A DNA stretch of 39,605 nt from Streptococcus sp. HMSC067H01. Its GTDB lineage: Bacteria; Bacillota; Bacilli; Lactobacillales; Streptococcaceae. Below are positions 24,950-34,029 of this stretch, in pieces. Location of the stretch: NCBI RefSeq assembly GCF_001814775.1, contig NZ_KV817804.1, positions 64,989 to 104,593 of the forward strand. The letters run 5' to 3'. The first letter of the stretch is position 1. Each line of letters opens with the position of its first letter. The translations under genes were made by a program, and so were the position numbers. The notes under the pieces were generated by a model. It saw only the letters and a list, made by a program, of their open reading frames with translations. It was not told where the DNA came from and did not search any database.

Positions 24950-25924
24950 ATGGAAGTTTTTGAAAGTTTAAAAGCCAACCTAGTTGGTAAAAATGCACGT
25001 ATTGTTTTGCCTGAAGGTGAAGAACCACGTATTCTTCAAGCAACAAAACGCATCGTAAAAGAAACAGAAGTTATTCCTGTCCTACTTGGAAATCCTGATA
25101 AAATTAAAATCTATCTTGAAATCGAAGGAATCATGGATGGTTATGAAGTGATCGATCCTACACATTATCCTCAATTTGAAGACATGGTAGCATCACTTGT
25201 AGAACGTCGTAAAGGAAAAATGACTGAAGAAGAAGCTCGCGAAATCTTGGTTAAAGACGTGAACTATTTTGGTGTTATGTTGGTATACATGGGCTTGGTA
25301 GATGGAATGGTTTCGGGAGCTATTCACTCTACTGCGGCAACTGTTCGTCCAGCCCTTCAAATCATTAAAACACGTCCAAATGTTAGTCGTACTTCAGGTG
25401 CCTTCCTTATGGTTCGTGGCACTGAGCGTTACCTATTTGGTGACTGTGCCATCAATATCAATCCTGATGCTGAAGCTTTGGCAGAAATTGCGATTAACTC
25501 TGCTATCACAGCTAAGATGTTTGGTATCGAACCAAAAATTGCAATGCTAAGCTATTCAACTAAAGGTTCTGGTTTTGGTGAAAGCGTAGATAAAGTTGTT
25601 GAAGCAACTAAGATTGCTCATGATCTTCGTCCTGACCTTGAAATTGATGGGGAATTGCAATTCGATGCTGCCTTCGTTCCAGAAACAGCTGCTCTTAAAG
25701 CACCAGGAAGTAAGGTTGCTGGACAAGCAAACGTCTTTATCTTCCCAGGTATTGAAGCAGGGAATATTGGTTACAAGATGGCAGAACGTCTCGGTGGCTT
25801 TGCAGCGGTTGGTCCAGTATTGCAAGGTTTGAACAAACCAGTTAATGACCTTTCACGTGGATGTAATTCAGACGACGTCTTCAAACTTACTCTTATCACA
25901 GCAGCCCAAGCTGTACACCAATAA
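24950..25924 (+). CDS. pta: Phosphate acetyltransferase
   Basis: This 324-residue single-domain Pta interconverts acetyl-CoA and acetyl phosphate, linking the pyruvate dehydrogenase encoded in this window to acetate and ATP formation. Motifs include VLPEGEEPRILQA (about 19-31), MVSGAIHSTAATVRPALQI (about 120-138), FPGIEAGNIGYKMAER (about 263-278), and PVNDLSRGC (about 298-306). A strong AAAAGGAG ribosome binding site precedes the ATG. A hairpin terminator follows at 25935-25961, closing the relQ operon. Confidence 0.95.
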   Translation: MEVFESLKANLVGKNARIVLPEGEEPRILQATKRIVKETEVIPVLLGNPDKIKIYLEIEGIMDGYEVIDPTHYPQFEDMVASLVERRKGKMTEEEAREILVKDVNYFGVMLVYMGLVDGMVSGAIHSTAATVRPALQIIKTRPNVSRTSGAFLMVRGTERYLFGDCAININPDAEALAEIAINSAITAKMFGIEPKIAMLSYSTKGSGFGESVDKVVEATKIAHDLRPDLEIDGELQFDAAFVPETAALKAPGSKVAGQANVFIFPGIEAGNIGYKMAERLGGFAAVGPVLQGLNKPVNDLSRGCNSDDVFKLTLITAAQAVHQ

Positions 25925-25934
25925 AATAAAAGAT

Positions 25935-25961
25935 AGCTCCTTTTCTGTTAAAGGAGCTTTT
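25935..25961 (+). terminator. Terminator of the relQ-ppnK-rluD-pta operon
   Basis: AGCTCCTTT (25935-25943) pairs perfectly with AAAGGAGCT (25950-25958). The T run at 25958-25961 is short. It lies eleven bases after the pta stop. Confidence 0.85.
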
Positions 25962-26076
25962 CAAGTAGGAAAGATTAAAGAGATTCTTATGCTTTGTCCT
26001 AGCTTTTTGGCTAGTTAGCTCTAAGGTTTAGGAGTTCAATTTCTTTATCTTCCAAATACAGAAAGGATTTTATAGA

Positions 26077-26769
26077 TTGAAATACAAATTTCTAATCTTC
26101 GACCTCGATCACACACTACTCGATTTTGATGCTGCCGAGGATATAGCTCTGACTCAACTCTTAGAAGAAGAAGGAGTAGAGGATATCCAAGCTTACAAAG
26201 ATTATTATGTACCTATGAACAAATCACTTTGGAAGGATTTGGAACAGAAAAAGATTACAAAATCAGAATTGATCAATACACGTTTTGCAAAACTGTTTGC
26301 TCACTTTGGCATTGAAAAAGATGGTTCCTACTTAGCAGAGCGCTACCAGTTTTTCCTATCAAAACAGGGACAAACTTTCCCAGGTGTCGAAGATTTATTA
26401 AGAAAATTGATAAGTCAGGGCTATGAGCTCTATGCTGCGACAAATGGAATCACCTATATTCAAACAGGTCGTCTAGAACAATCTGGAATCGCACCATATT
26501 TCACGGAAATTTTTATATCAGAACAGCTCCATACCCAAAAACCAGATGCTGAATTCTATAAAAAAATTGGAGCTTGTATCCCTAACTTTGATAAAAACCA
26601 TGCCCTTATGATTGGTGATTCTTTGTCAGCTGATATTCAAGGTGGAAATAATGCTGGCATCGATACCATCTGGTACAATCCTCATCATCTGGAAAATAAG
26701 ACACAACTGCATCCAACACACGAGGTTCATTCTTATAAAGATTTGCTGAATTGTTTGGGGAAACTTTAA
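26077..26769 (+). CDS. HAD-superfamily pyrimidine 5'-nucleotidase (YjjG/PynA-like)
   Basis: This 230-residue protein starts at TTG 26077, with AAAGGA at 26062-26067. HAD motif I is FDLDHTLLDFD (about 8-18), where the first aspartate is the nucleophile. Motif II is YAATNG (about 118-123). Motif III and IV sit around K158 and MIGDSLSADIQGG (about 181-193). YjjG-type enzymes dephosphorylate non-canonical pyrimidine nucleotides and guard against mutation; a pneumococcal homologue has been called PynA as I recall. It stands near two other nucleotide-hygiene genes, ung and mutX. The upstream 115 bases contain a CTAGC / GCTAG dyad but no clear promoter. Confidence 0.88.
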   Translation: MKYKFLIFDLDHTLLDFDAAEDIALTQLLEEEGVEDIQAYKDYYVPMNKSLWKDLEQKKITKSELINTRFAKLFAHFGIEKDGSYLAERYQFFLSKQGQTFPGVEDLLRKLISQGYELYAATNGITYIQTGRLEQSGIAPYFTEIFISEQLHTQKPDAEFYKKIGACIPNFDKNHALMIGDSLSADIQGGNNAGIDTIWYNPHHLENKTQLHPTHEVHSYKDLLNCLGKL

Positions 26770-26808
26770 AGATTCTAAAATAAAATTAAATAAAAGGAGC
26801 ATAAAATT

Positions 26809-27720
26809 ATGGGAACATGGGATGCAACGATTTTTGGAAATGATACCTCCTTAGATATTAAAGAAGAATTCTTCGAGAGATACAATCAAGGAGAAGATGC
26901 AAATACAATTAAAAATGACTTGGCGTCGGATTTATACGATGACGATATGTATGATGTCTTGTTCGCCTTAGCACATTGTTTATGGGAAGTTGGGCAATTA
27001 GATGATGAATTCTTGCTTGAAATCAAAGAGATCATTATCAACAAAGAGGATTTAGAACTTGCCCAAGAATTGGGTGCAGATAGTGAATTTTTAGAACAAA
27101 GAAGTGAAAATCTAGAAAAGTTTTTAGAAAAAATTAGTGTAAAAAAAGAAAATCCCAAAAAGAGAATTGCTCCGCCTGTTCCTGTAGAAAGCAAATATAG
27201 GAGCGGTGCTGTGATGGTGTTTCAGTATGAAGATGGTATGTATGGTGCTTTGATAGCGGTAGATGGAGCTTTCTTTGATAAGGAAACCTATTATGCTTAT
27301 CTGCAGACTGATATTAAAATGAGCAGAAAACCCACCATGGAAGATGTGCGATCAGCACGGATTCTTGATCCAAGTTTTCATAGTGCAGAATACAATTCAT
27401 TTCGTGACTCTAAGTATTACTACTCTTTTGTAAATTGTATTTCAGGCTATCTAAAAAGTTCTGCAACTAAAAAATTTGAAAAATACAATGATAGTGTTTT
27501 TGAAATAATAGGCTATCTTTCAGATTGGGGGAGTTGCTGTAGCGCGGCTTCTGGAGGATTTGATTACTATAAACCAAAATCAAGTGATGAGTTTAAGATA
27601 AGCGTTGTAAAGGAATTGAATAAAAGATTTGATGAAAAACTTAATACTCGAACAGAATTGATTATTGATGAAATCGACAAAGAATTTATCCTTTCTAATA
27701 CGAGAAAAGGTGTTGAATAA
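26809..27720 (+). CDS. DUF4259-like uncharacterised protein
   Basis: This is a 303-residue protein. The N-terminal 110 residues, beginning MGTWDATIFGND, resemble DUF4259, a small family of unknown role. The remaining 170 residues (from about 125) are a separate soluble domain rich in Y, S and K, with GSCCSAASGGFDYY at about 241-254. A proline-containing linker (KKRIAPPVPVES) joins the two parts. There is no signal or membrane segment. It is AT-rich and sits between conserved HAD and ung genes, which suggests an accessory insertion. DUF4259-type proteins often occur singly among immunity-like genes, but no toxin partner is visible. It ends before the terminator at 27776. Confidence 0.7.
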   Translation: MGTWDATIFGNDTSLDIKEEFFERYNQGEDANTIKNDLASDLYDDDMYDVLFALAHCLWEVGQLDDEFLLEIKEIIINKEDLELAQELGADSEFLEQRSENLEKFLEKISVKKENPKKRIAPPVPVESKYRSGAVMVFQYEDGMYGALIAVDGAFFDKETYYAYLQTDIKMSRKPTMEDVRSARILDPSFHSAEYNSFRDSKYYYSFVNCISGYLKSSATKKFEKYNDSVFEIIGYLSDWGSCCSAASGGFDYYKPKSSDEFKISVVKELNKRFDEKLNTRTELIIDEIDKEFILSNTRKGVE

Positions 27721-27775
27721 AGGCTCTTTAGTATAAATTCTCTATAAAACTTCTCAAATCTCAATAGATACTTTT

Positions 27776-27801
27776 AAAAGTGGTTTAGATAGCCACTTTT
27801 T
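27776..27801 (+). terminator. Terminator between DUF4259-like gene and ung
   Basis: AAAAGTGG (27776-27783) pairs with CCACTTTT (27793-27800), with a T tail to 27801. The upstream A run and downstream T run make it likely to work in both directions. Confidence 0.8.
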
Positions 27802-27809
27802 GCTATAAT
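27801..27809 (+). promoter_or_regulatory. Extended -10 of the ung operon
   Basis: TGCTATAAT starts at the last T of the terminator tail. No good -35 exists at 17 bp because the hairpin occupies that place. A GAAGGAG ribosome binding site follows at 27825-27831. Confidence 0.6.
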
Positions 27810-27837
27810 AGAGGCAGTATTAACGAAGGAGTTGGCT

Positions 27838-28491
27838 ATGGAACACTCATCTTGGCATGCTTTGATCAAAGAGCAATTACCTGAAGGTTATTTTGGGAAA
27901 ATCAATCACTTTATGGAGCGGGTTTATACTCAAGGAACTGTATATCCTCCTAAAGAAAAGGTTTTTCAGGCTCTTATAACAACTCCTCTGGAAGAGGTTA
28001 AGGTGGTTATCCTTGGTCAAGATCCTTATCATGGACCAGGTCAGGCGCAGGGATTGAGTTTTTCTGTTCCAGATTCTATTCCAGCACCTCCTTCTTTGCA
28101 AAATATTCTAAAGGAACTTGCTGATGATATTGGTCTCAAAACTTCACATGATTTGACAGCTTGGGCGGAGCAAGGGGTTCTTTTGTTAAATGCCTGTCTT
28201 ACAGTTCCGGCAGGACAGGCCAACGGTCATGCTGGTCAAATATGGGAGCCTTTTACAGATGCTGTAATTAAGGTTGTCAATAATCTTGATAGACCAGTGG
28301 TTTTTGTCCTCTGGGGTGCTTATGCACGTAAGAAAAAGTCATTGGTGACCAATCCTAAGCATCTGATTATTGAATCAACTCACCCGAGTCCTCTTTCCGT
28401 TTACAGAGGATTTTGGGGTTCCAAGCCTTTTTCTAAGGCCAATACATTCTTAACAGAGACAGGACAAGAGCCGATTGATTGGCTTAGATAA
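27838..28491 (+). CDS. ung: Uracil-DNA glycosylase
   Basis: This 217-residue family 1 enzyme removes uracil from DNA. The water-activating loop is [13 protein letters not shown] (about 60-72), with the catalytic aspartate in it. [14 protein letters not shown] (about 120-133) and [11 protein letters not shown] (about 182-192) are the other conserved loops. ATG 27838 is preferred over TTG 27832 because of ribosome binding site spacing and the pneumococcal N-terminus (MEHSSWH). It is followed after 9 bases by mutX, making a nucleotide-damage repair operon. Confidence 0.95.
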   Translation: MEHSSWHALIKEQLPEGYFGKINHFMERVYTQGTVYPPKEKVFQALITTPLEEVKVVILGQDPYHGPGQAQGLSFSVPDSIPAPPSLQNILKELADDIGLKTSHDLTAWAEQGVLLLNACLTVPAGQANGHAGQIWEPFTDAVIKVVNNLDRPVVFVLWGAYARKKKSLVTNPKHLIIESTHPSPLSVYRGFWGSKPFSKANTFLTETGQEPIDWLR

Positions 28492-28500
28492 GGAGAGAAT

Positions 28501-28965
28501 ATGCCCCAGTTAGCGACGATTTGCTACATTGATAATGGAAAAGAATTGCTCATGCTTCATCGCAATAAAAAGCCTAATGATGTCCATGAAGGAAAATGGA
28601 TCGGTGTAGGTGGAAAGTTAGAGCGTGGAGAAACTCCACAAGAATGTGCTGCCCGCGAGATTTTAGAAGAAACAGGATTGAAAGCTAAACCAGTTCTTAA
28701 AGGTGTAATCACCTTTCCTGAATTTACACCAGATTTAGACTGGTACACCTATGTGTTTAAGGTTACGGAGTTTGAGGGTGATTTAATTGACTGTAATGAA
28801 GGGACTTTAGAATGGGTTCCTTATGATGAGGTTTTAAGCAAACCAACCTGGGAAGGAGACCACACCTTCGTAGAGTGGCTTTTAGAAGATAAACCATTCT
28901 TTTCGGCAAAGTTTGTTTATGATGGTGATAAGTTATTAGATACTCAAGTGGATTTCTACGAATAA
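28501..28965 (+). CDS. mutX: 8-oxo-dGTP diphosphatase (Nudix hydrolase)
   Basis: This 154-residue protein has a complete Nudix box, GGKLERGETPQECAAREI followed by LEETGL, at about residues 38-61. It hydrolyses oxidised dGTP before it can be built into DNA. Size and surrounding genes match pneumococcal MutX. The start has AAGGAGAG directly upstream. It lies between ung and pyrC on one transcript, 9 and 12 bases from its neighbours. Confidence 0.92.
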   Translation: MPQLATICYIDNGKELLMLHRNKKPNDVHEGKWIGVGGKLERGETPQECAAREILEETGLKAKPVLKGVITFPEFTPDLDWYTYVFKVTEFEGDLIDCNEGTLEWVPYDEVLSKPTWEGDHTFVEWLLEDKPFFSAKFVYDGDKLLDTQVDFYE

Positions 28966-28977
28966 AGGAGAAAGCAG

Positions 28978-30249
28978 ATGTTACTAATTAAAAATGGTCG
29001 AGTAATGGATCCTAAGTCTGGTTTGGATCAAGTGTGTGATGTCTTGGTTGAAGACGGTAAAATTGTCAAAATTGCACCACAAATTAGTGAAAAAGATGCA
29101 GAGGTCATTGATGCAACTGGTCTTGTAGTTGCACCCGGTTTGGTGGATATCCATGTTCATTTCCGTGAACCTGGTCAAACTCATAAAGAAGATATTCATA
29201 CAGGTGCACTAGCAGCAGCAGCTGGTGGTTTTACGACAGTTGTCATGATGGCTAATACCAATCCAACCATCTCAGATGTTGAGACTTTGCAGGAAGTTCT
29301 TCAATCTGCGGCAAAGGAAAAAATTAATGTTAAGTCTGTAGCAACGATTACCAAGAACTTTAATGGCCAAGATTTGACAGACTTTAAGTCGCTTTTAGAA
29401 GCTGGTGCTGTTGGTTTTTCTGATGACGGAATTCCACTTGAAAGCAGTAAAGTTGTCAAGGAAGCCATGGAAGAGGCTAAAAAGTTAAACACCTTTATCA
29501 GTCTGCACGAAGAAGATCCTGGACTGAATGGTACGCTTGGTTTTAACGAAAATATCGCTAAAGAACACTTCCATATCTGTGGAGCAACAGGAGTAGCTGA
29601 GTATGCTATGATTGCACGTGACGTTATGATTGCCTATGCAACAAAAGCTCATGTCCATATTCAGCATTTATCTAAAGAAGAAAGTGTTAAGGTTGTGGAG
29701 TTCGCTCAAGATTTGGGAGCAAACGTAACAGCAGAAGTAGCACCGCAACATTTTTCTAAGACTGAAGCTCTTCTTTTGACTAAAGGAAGTAACGCTAAGA
29801 TGAATCCACCTCTTCGCCTTGAGTCTGATCGCCGTGCTGTTATCGAAGGTCTGAAATCAGGAGTCATTTCCGTGATTGCGACTGACCACGCGCCTCACCA
29901 TGCTGATGAAAAGAATGTCGAAGATATTACCAAAGCTCCATCAGGTATGACAGGTTTAGAAACTTCTTTGTCACTTGGTTTAACCTACTTGGTTGAAGCT
30001 GGTCATTTGACCTTGATGGAATTGCTTGAAAAAATGACGGTTAATCCAGCTAAACTGTATAACTTTGAAGCAGGTTATTTGTCTGAAAATGGACCTGCAG
30101 ACATTACCATTTTTGATGATAAGGAAAACCGTATCGTAGGATCACATTTTGCTTCTAAAGCGTCTAACTCACCATTTATCGGTGAAGAGTTAAAAGGGCA
30201 GGTCAAATACACCATCTGTAAGGGCCAAATCGTTTATCAAGCAGAGTAG
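28978..30249 (+). CDS. pyrC: Dihydroorotase
   Basis: This 423-residue class I dihydroorotase closes carbamoyl-aspartate to dihydroorotate in pyrimidine synthesis. The metal-binding HVHFREPG lies at about 59-66. GAVGFSDDG (about 143-151), the metal ligand region [11 protein letters not shown] (about 175-185), HIQHLSKEE (about 227-235) and [12 protein letters not shown] (about 303-314) are all present. The length is normal. A good AAAGGAG precedes the ATG. It is separated from most other pyr genes, as usual in streptococci. Confidence 0.95.
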   Translation: MLLIKNGRVMDPKSGLDQVCDVLVEDGKIVKIAPQISEKDAEVIDATGLVVAPGLVDIHVHFREPGQTHKEDIHTGALAAAAGGFTTVVMMANTNPTISDVETLQEVLQSAAKEKINVKSVATITKNFNGQDLTDFKSLLEAGAVGFSDDGIPLESSKVVKEAMEEAKKLNTFISLHEEDPGLNGTLGFNENIAKEHFHICGATGVAEYAMIARDVMIAYATKAHVHIQHLSKEESVKVVEFAQDLGANVTAEVAPQHFSKTEALLLTKGSNAKMNPPLRLESDRRAVIEGLKSGVISVIATDHAPHHADEKNVEDITKAPSGMTGLETSLSLGLTYLVEAGHLTLMELLEKMTVNPAKLYNFEAGYLSENGPADITIFDDKENRIVGSHFASKASNSPFIGEELKGQVKYTICKGQIVYQAE

Positions 30250-30259
30250 GAGCTTGAGG

Positions 30260-30517
30260 ATGAATTATTTTCGTAAACTTAGAGATAGAAAACGAAAGGC
30301 TTGTCACGGTGTGTTTTGTCCTGCTGCCAACCGTACTAAACTTCAATATGAAACCAAGGAAAAAGCCGACCACGCCGTAGACTATGATAATGGAGGCTTG
30401 GTTAGGAGCTATTTTTGCGACACTTGTAATTGTTGGCACACGACATCAAAAGCTAGTAATCCACCATTAAGCTTGAAAAAATACGGCTTAAAGCTTTTTG
30501 GCTTGGATGAAAAGTAG
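30260..30517 (+). CDS. Small zinc-ribbon-like protein
   Basis: The protein has 85 residues from ATG 30260, with GGAG at 30249-30252; a TTG six bases earlier is in frame but less likely. The basic N-terminus (MNYFRKLRDRKRKACHGVFC) is followed by a second cysteine cluster, FCDTCNCWHTT, making a possible four-ligand zinc site. Its charge suggests nucleic-acid binding. It begins ten bases after pyrC and ends 14 before the MATE gene, so it travels with them. I do not recognise a named family. Confidence 0.72.
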   Translation: MNYFRKLRDRKRKACHGVFCPAANRTKLQYETKEKADHAVDYDNGGLVRSYFCDTCNCWHTTSKASNPPLSLKKYGLKLFGLDEK

Positions 30518-30531
30518 TAGAAAGAGAAGGT

Positions 30532-31872
30532 ATGTACTCAACTCAACATCTCAAAGATAAAATTATCTTATTTTTAAAAATATTCTTTCCGATATTGATT
30601 TACCAATTTGCTAATTATTCGGCCTCCTTTGTTGATACAACAATGACGGGTCAGTATAATACACTGGATCTGGCAGGAGTTTCCATAGCTACAAGCTTAT
30701 GGAATCCTTTTTTCACCTTTCTGACAGGGATTGTATCAGCCTTAGTACCTATTATCGGACACCATTTGGGCCAAGGACAGAAGAAAGAGGTTGCTTCAGA
30801 TTTTTATCAATTTATTTATCTATCTTTAGCCTTATCCCTTATTCTTTTTGTACTAGTCTTCTTTTTAGTACCAGTTATTTTGGGATATATGGGATTAGAG
30901 ACAGCTGTAGCAAGTGTAGCAACCCGTTATTTATGGCTACTAGCTATTGGTATTATCCCGCTTTTACTTTTCAGTGTGATACGTTCTCTACTTGACACAC
31001 TCGGATTAACAAAATTATCTATGTATCTCATGCTTCTCTTGCTTCCTTTTAATAGTGCTTTCAACTATGTATTGATTTATGGAGCATTTGGAGTACCTGA
31101 ACTTGGAGGTGCAGGTGCAGGTCTTGGTACCTCACTTGCCTACTGGGTTTTGTTATTGATTTCTATCCTTGTCTTGTTAAAGCATAAAAAGCTTAAGGAA
31201 TATCATCTAGAAATACCAATGCCCTTGCGAATAGAAAAAATCAAAGAAGCAATTCGTCTCGGGTTACCAATTGGAGGAACCGTCTTTGCGGAAGTAGCCA
31301 TTTTTTCAGTAGTCGGATTGATAATGGCAAAGTTTTCATCACTCATCATCGCAAGCCATCAGTCTGCCATGAACTTCTCAAATCTCATGTATGCCTTTCC
31401 TATGAGCATCTCAACAGCCATGGCTATTGTTGTTTCCTACGAAGTAGGGGCTAGACGCTTAAACGATGCTAAGCAATACATACTTATTGGACGTTTAACA
31501 GCTATGATTTTCGCGATTTTGACACTAAGTTTCCTTTATATTTATCGTGAAGATGTTGCTAGTCTCTATGGTCAAGATCCCGATTTCATTCAATTGACAG
31601 CTTCTTTTATGACCTATAGTTTGTTCTTCCAGTTAGCTGATACCTTCGCAGCACCTCTACAAGGAATTTTACGTGGCTACAAGGATACAGTTGTTCCCTT
31701 CTATCTTGGACTTCTCGGATACTGGGGTGTAGCCATTCCACTGGGATTAGTCTTAGATCACTGGACAGGATTAGGTGCCTATTCTTATTGGATTGGTTTA
31801 ATTGTTAGTCTGGTGATTAGTGGTATACTTTATCAGTGGCGTTTACAAGTTATTATGAAAACAATCAAATAA
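30532..31872 (+). CDS. MATE-family efflux transporter
   Basis: This 446-residue, twelve-segment membrane protein of the MATE/DinF group starts DKIILFLKIFFPILIYQF. Typical spots are VDTTMTGQY (about 30-38), GLPIGGTVFAEVAI (about 244-257) and GDLxxP-like loops replaced by GILRGYKDTVVP (about 385-396). MATE transporters export drugs or toxic metabolites by Na+ or H+ exchange. The substrate is unknown. It is the last gene of the ung-mutX-pyrC transcript, and a terminator follows at 31918-31960. Confidence 0.9.
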   Translation: MYSTQHLKDKIILFLKIFFPILIYQFANYSASFVDTTMTGQYNTLDLAGVSIATSLWNPFFTFLTGIVSALVPIIGHHLGQGQKKEVASDFYQFIYLSLALSLILFVLVFFLVPVILGYMGLETAVASVATRYLWLLAIGIIPLLLFSVIRSLLDTLGLTKLSMYLMLLLLPFNSAFNYVLIYGAFGVPELGGAGAGLGTSLAYWVLLLISILVLLKHKKLKEYHLEIPMPLRIEKIKEAIRLGLPIGGTVFAEVAIFSVVGLIMAKFSSLIIASHQSAMNFSNLMYAFPMSISTAMAIVVSYEVGARRLNDAKQYILIGRLTAMIFAILTLSFLYIYREDVASLYGQDPDFIQLTASFMTYSLFFQLADTFAAPLQGILRGYKDTVVPFYLGLLGYWGVAIPLGLVLDHWTGLGAYSYWIGLIVSLVISGILYQWRLQVIMKTIK

Positions 31873-31898
31873 TTTGATGAAAAAAACTGAAAAACTGT

Positions 31899-31978
31899 TT
31901 GTGAAATAGTTATTTTATGTAAAGAAAAGTCTTGATTTCATTGGCTTTTCTTTTTTTACATTGTGAAAAATTATCAAG
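31899..31978 (+). promoter_or_regulatory. Two candidate Rex half-operators upstream of the dehydrogenase operon
   Basis: TTGTGAAATAGTTATTTT (31899-31916) and TTGTGAAAAATTATCAAG (31961-31978) each have a perfect left Rex half-site but a poor right half. The second ends nine bases before the -35. In other streptococci Rex controls pyruvate dehydrogenase, which supports but does not prove the reading. Confidence 0.35.
31918..31960 (+). terminator. Terminator after the MATE gene
   Basis: TGTAAAGAAAAG (31918-31929) pairs with CTTTTCTTTTTTTACA (31945-31960) with small internal slippage. A seven-T run lies in the right arm. It separates the MATE gene from the dehydrogenase operon. Confidence 0.75.
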
Positions 31979-31986
31979 CATAATCT

Positions 31987-32015
31987 TTGACTCTAGTTAA
32001 CCTATCAGTTAGAAT
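31987..32015 (+). promoter_or_regulatory. Promoter of the 2-oxoacid dehydrogenase operon
   Basis: TTGACT (31987-31992), a 17-bp spacer and TAGAAT (32010-32015) are close to consensus. The leader is about 30 bases, with GAAAGG before the ATG at 32052. Confidence 0.8.
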
Positions 32016-32051
32016 AGAACTATAAGAAATTAAACTTAGAAAGGCAAGATT

Positions 32052-33020
32052 ATGTCAACTTTAGATAAAAATCTTTTGCTTGAGATGTTCCGTAAGATGG
32101 AAGAAATTCGTCGTATGGATTTAAAAATTGCTCAATTAGTAAAAAAAGGTAAAGTGCCAGGTATGACGCACTTTTCTGTTGGTGAGGAAGCTGCAAACGT
32201 TGGGGCTATGTTAGCTCTAAACGAAGACGACCTCATAACATCGAACCACCGTGGTCACGGACAAGCCATTGCTAAGGGAATCGACCTTAATGGTATGATG
32301 GCTGAAATCCTTGGTAAGTATACTGGAACTTGTAAAGGTAAAGGTGGATCTATGCACATCGCCGACCTTGATGCAGGTAACCTTGGTGCCAACGGTATTG
32401 TTGGTGGTGGTATGGGAATCGCAGTAGGGGCTGCCCTTACTCAACAAATGAAAAACACTGGTAAAATCGTTGTCTGCTTCTTTGGTGATGGAGCGACTAA
32501 TGAAGGTGTATTCCACGAAGCTGTTAATATGGCTTCAATTTGGAATCTTCCGGTAATTTTCTACTGTATCAATAACGGTTATGGAATCTCTGCCGATATT
32601 AAGAAAATGACTAATGTCAAGCATATCCATGAGCGTAGTGCTGCTTACGGTATTCCTGGAATGTTTATCGAAGACGGTAACAATGTTATCGATGTCTACG
32701 AAGGATTTAAAAAAGCAGTTGACCATGTTCGTTCTGGTAAAGGTCCTGTCTTGATCGAAAGTGTAACCTATCGTTGGCTTGGTCACTCATCATCAGACCC
32801 TGGTAAATATCGTACACGTGAAGAAGTCGATGAGTGGAAAGAAAAAGATCCAATCGAAAATCTTCGCAAGTACCTTGTTGAGAACAAGATTGCAAGTGCA
32901 GAAGAACTTGAAGAAATTCAAGCGCAAGTTAAGGAAGCAGTGGAAGCATCTGTTAAGTTTGCAGAAGAAAGTCCATTCCCTCCACTAGAATCAGCTTTTG
33001 AAGATATTTACGCAGACTAA
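32052..33020 (+). CDS. acoA: Pyruvate (acetoin) dehydrogenase E1 alpha
   Basis: This 322-residue thiamine-diphosphate subunit has the alpha-type TPP motif GDGATNEGVFHEA followed by NN (about 144-170), with GDG and NNGYG visible. GKYTGTCKGKGGSMHIAD lies at about 89-106, and the phospho-loop-like YRTREEVDEW at about 256-265. With E1 beta it decarboxylates pyruvate or acetoin. Annotated as acetoin dehydrogenase in many genomes, the pneumococcal homologue works as pyruvate dehydrogenase; I favour that because pta and lplA are nearby. First gene of its operon. Confidence 0.92.
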   Translation: MSTLDKNLLLEMFRKMEEIRRMDLKIAQLVKKGKVPGMTHFSVGEEAANVGAMLALNEDDLITSNHRGHGQAIAKGIDLNGMMAEILGKYTGTCKGKGGSMHIADLDAGNLGANGIVGGGMGIAVGAALTQQMKNTGKIVVCFFGDGATNEGVFHEAVNMASIWNLPVIFYCINNGYGISADIKKMTNVKHIHERSAAYGIPGMFIEDGNNVIDVYEGFKKAVDHVRSGKGPVLIESVTYRWLGHSSSDPGKYRTREEVDEWKEKDPIENLRKYLVENKIASAEELEEIQAQVKEAVEASVKFAEESPFPPLESAFEDIYAD

Positions 33021-33036
33021 GGAGAAGTAGAGAAAT

Positions 33037-34029
33037 ATGGAAACAAAATTAATGTCTTTCCGCGATACCATTATCCTTGCAATGTCTGAGGAAATGCGTC
33101 GCGACGAAAATGTACTCTTGATGGGTGAAGATGTCGGTGTCTTTGGTGGAGACTTTGGTACATCTGTAGGTATGCTAGAAGAATTTGGACCAGAACGTGT
33201 TCGTGACTGTCCGATTTCCGAAGCAGCTATTTCTGGAGCAGCTGCTGGTGCTGCTATGACTGGACTTCGCCCAATCGTTGACATGACTTTCATGGACTTT
33301 TCTGTTATTGCCATGGATAATATCGTCAACCAAGCAGCTAAAACTCGTTACATGTTTGGTGGTAAAGGTCAAGTGCCTATTACAATCCGCTGTGCCGCTG
33401 GTAACGGAGTAGGTTCTGCAGCACAACACTCACAATCCTTGGAATCTTGGTTTACTCATATCCCAGGATTGAAGGTTGTAGCTCCAGGTACACCAGCTGA
33501 TATGAAGGGACTTCTTAAGTCTTCTATCCGTGACAACAACCCTGTTATCATTCTTGAATACAAATCAGAATTTAACCAAAAAGGTGAAGTTCCTGTTGAT
33601 CCAGACTATACTATCCCACTTGGTGTCGGAGAAATCAAACGTGAAGGAACTGATGTAACTGTAGTAACATACGGTAAAATGCTTCGTCGTGTCATGCAAG
33701 CAGCTGAAGAATTGGCTGAAGAAGGCATCTCAGTAGAAGTAGTAGACCCACGTACTTTGGTTCCACTTGATAAAGACCTCATCATTAACTCAGTTAAGAA
33801 GACTGGAAAAGTAGTTCTTGTCAACGATGCCCACAAGACAAGTGGTTTTATCGGTGAAATTTCAGCTATTATCTCAGAATCAGAAGCATTCGATTATTTA
33901 GATGCACCTATTCGCCGTTGTGCAGGTGAGGATGTACCAATGCCTTATGCACAAAATCTTGAAAATGCAATGATTCCAACAGTTGAAAGCATCAAAGATG
34001 CCATCCGTAAAACTTACAGCAAACAATAA
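33037..34029 (+). CDS. acoB: Pyruvate (acetoin) dehydrogenase E1 beta
   Basis: This 330-residue E1 beta subunit pairs with the preceding alpha subunit. MGEDVGVFGGDFGTS (about 28-42), FMDFSVIAMDNIVNQAAK (about 84-101), and VVDPRTLVPLDKDLI (about 232-246) are standard motifs. It starts 16 bases after acoA with AAGGAGAAG upstream. After its stop there are 326 bases without a gene before E2, which is unusual within such an operon. Confidence 0.92.
   Translation: METKLMSFRDTIILAMSEEMRRDENVLLMGEDVGVFGGDFGTSVGMLEEFGPERVRDCPISEAAISGAAAGAAMTGLRPIVDMTFMDFSVIAMDNIVNQAAKTRYMFGGKGQVPITIRCAAGNGVGSAAQHSQSLESWFTHIPGLKVVAPGTPADMKGLLKSSIRDNNPVIILEYKSEFNQKGEVPVDPDYTIPLGVGEIKREGTDVTVVTYGKMLRRVMQAAEELAEEGISVEVVDPRTLVPLDKDLIINSVKKTGKVVLVNDAHKTSGFIGEISAIISESEAFDYLDAPIRRCAGEDVPMPYAQNLENAMIPTVESIKDAIRKTYSKQ

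Noticed and set aside
30254..30259. TTG start for the small zinc-ribbon gene
   Set aside because: ATG 30260 has better spacing to GGAG.
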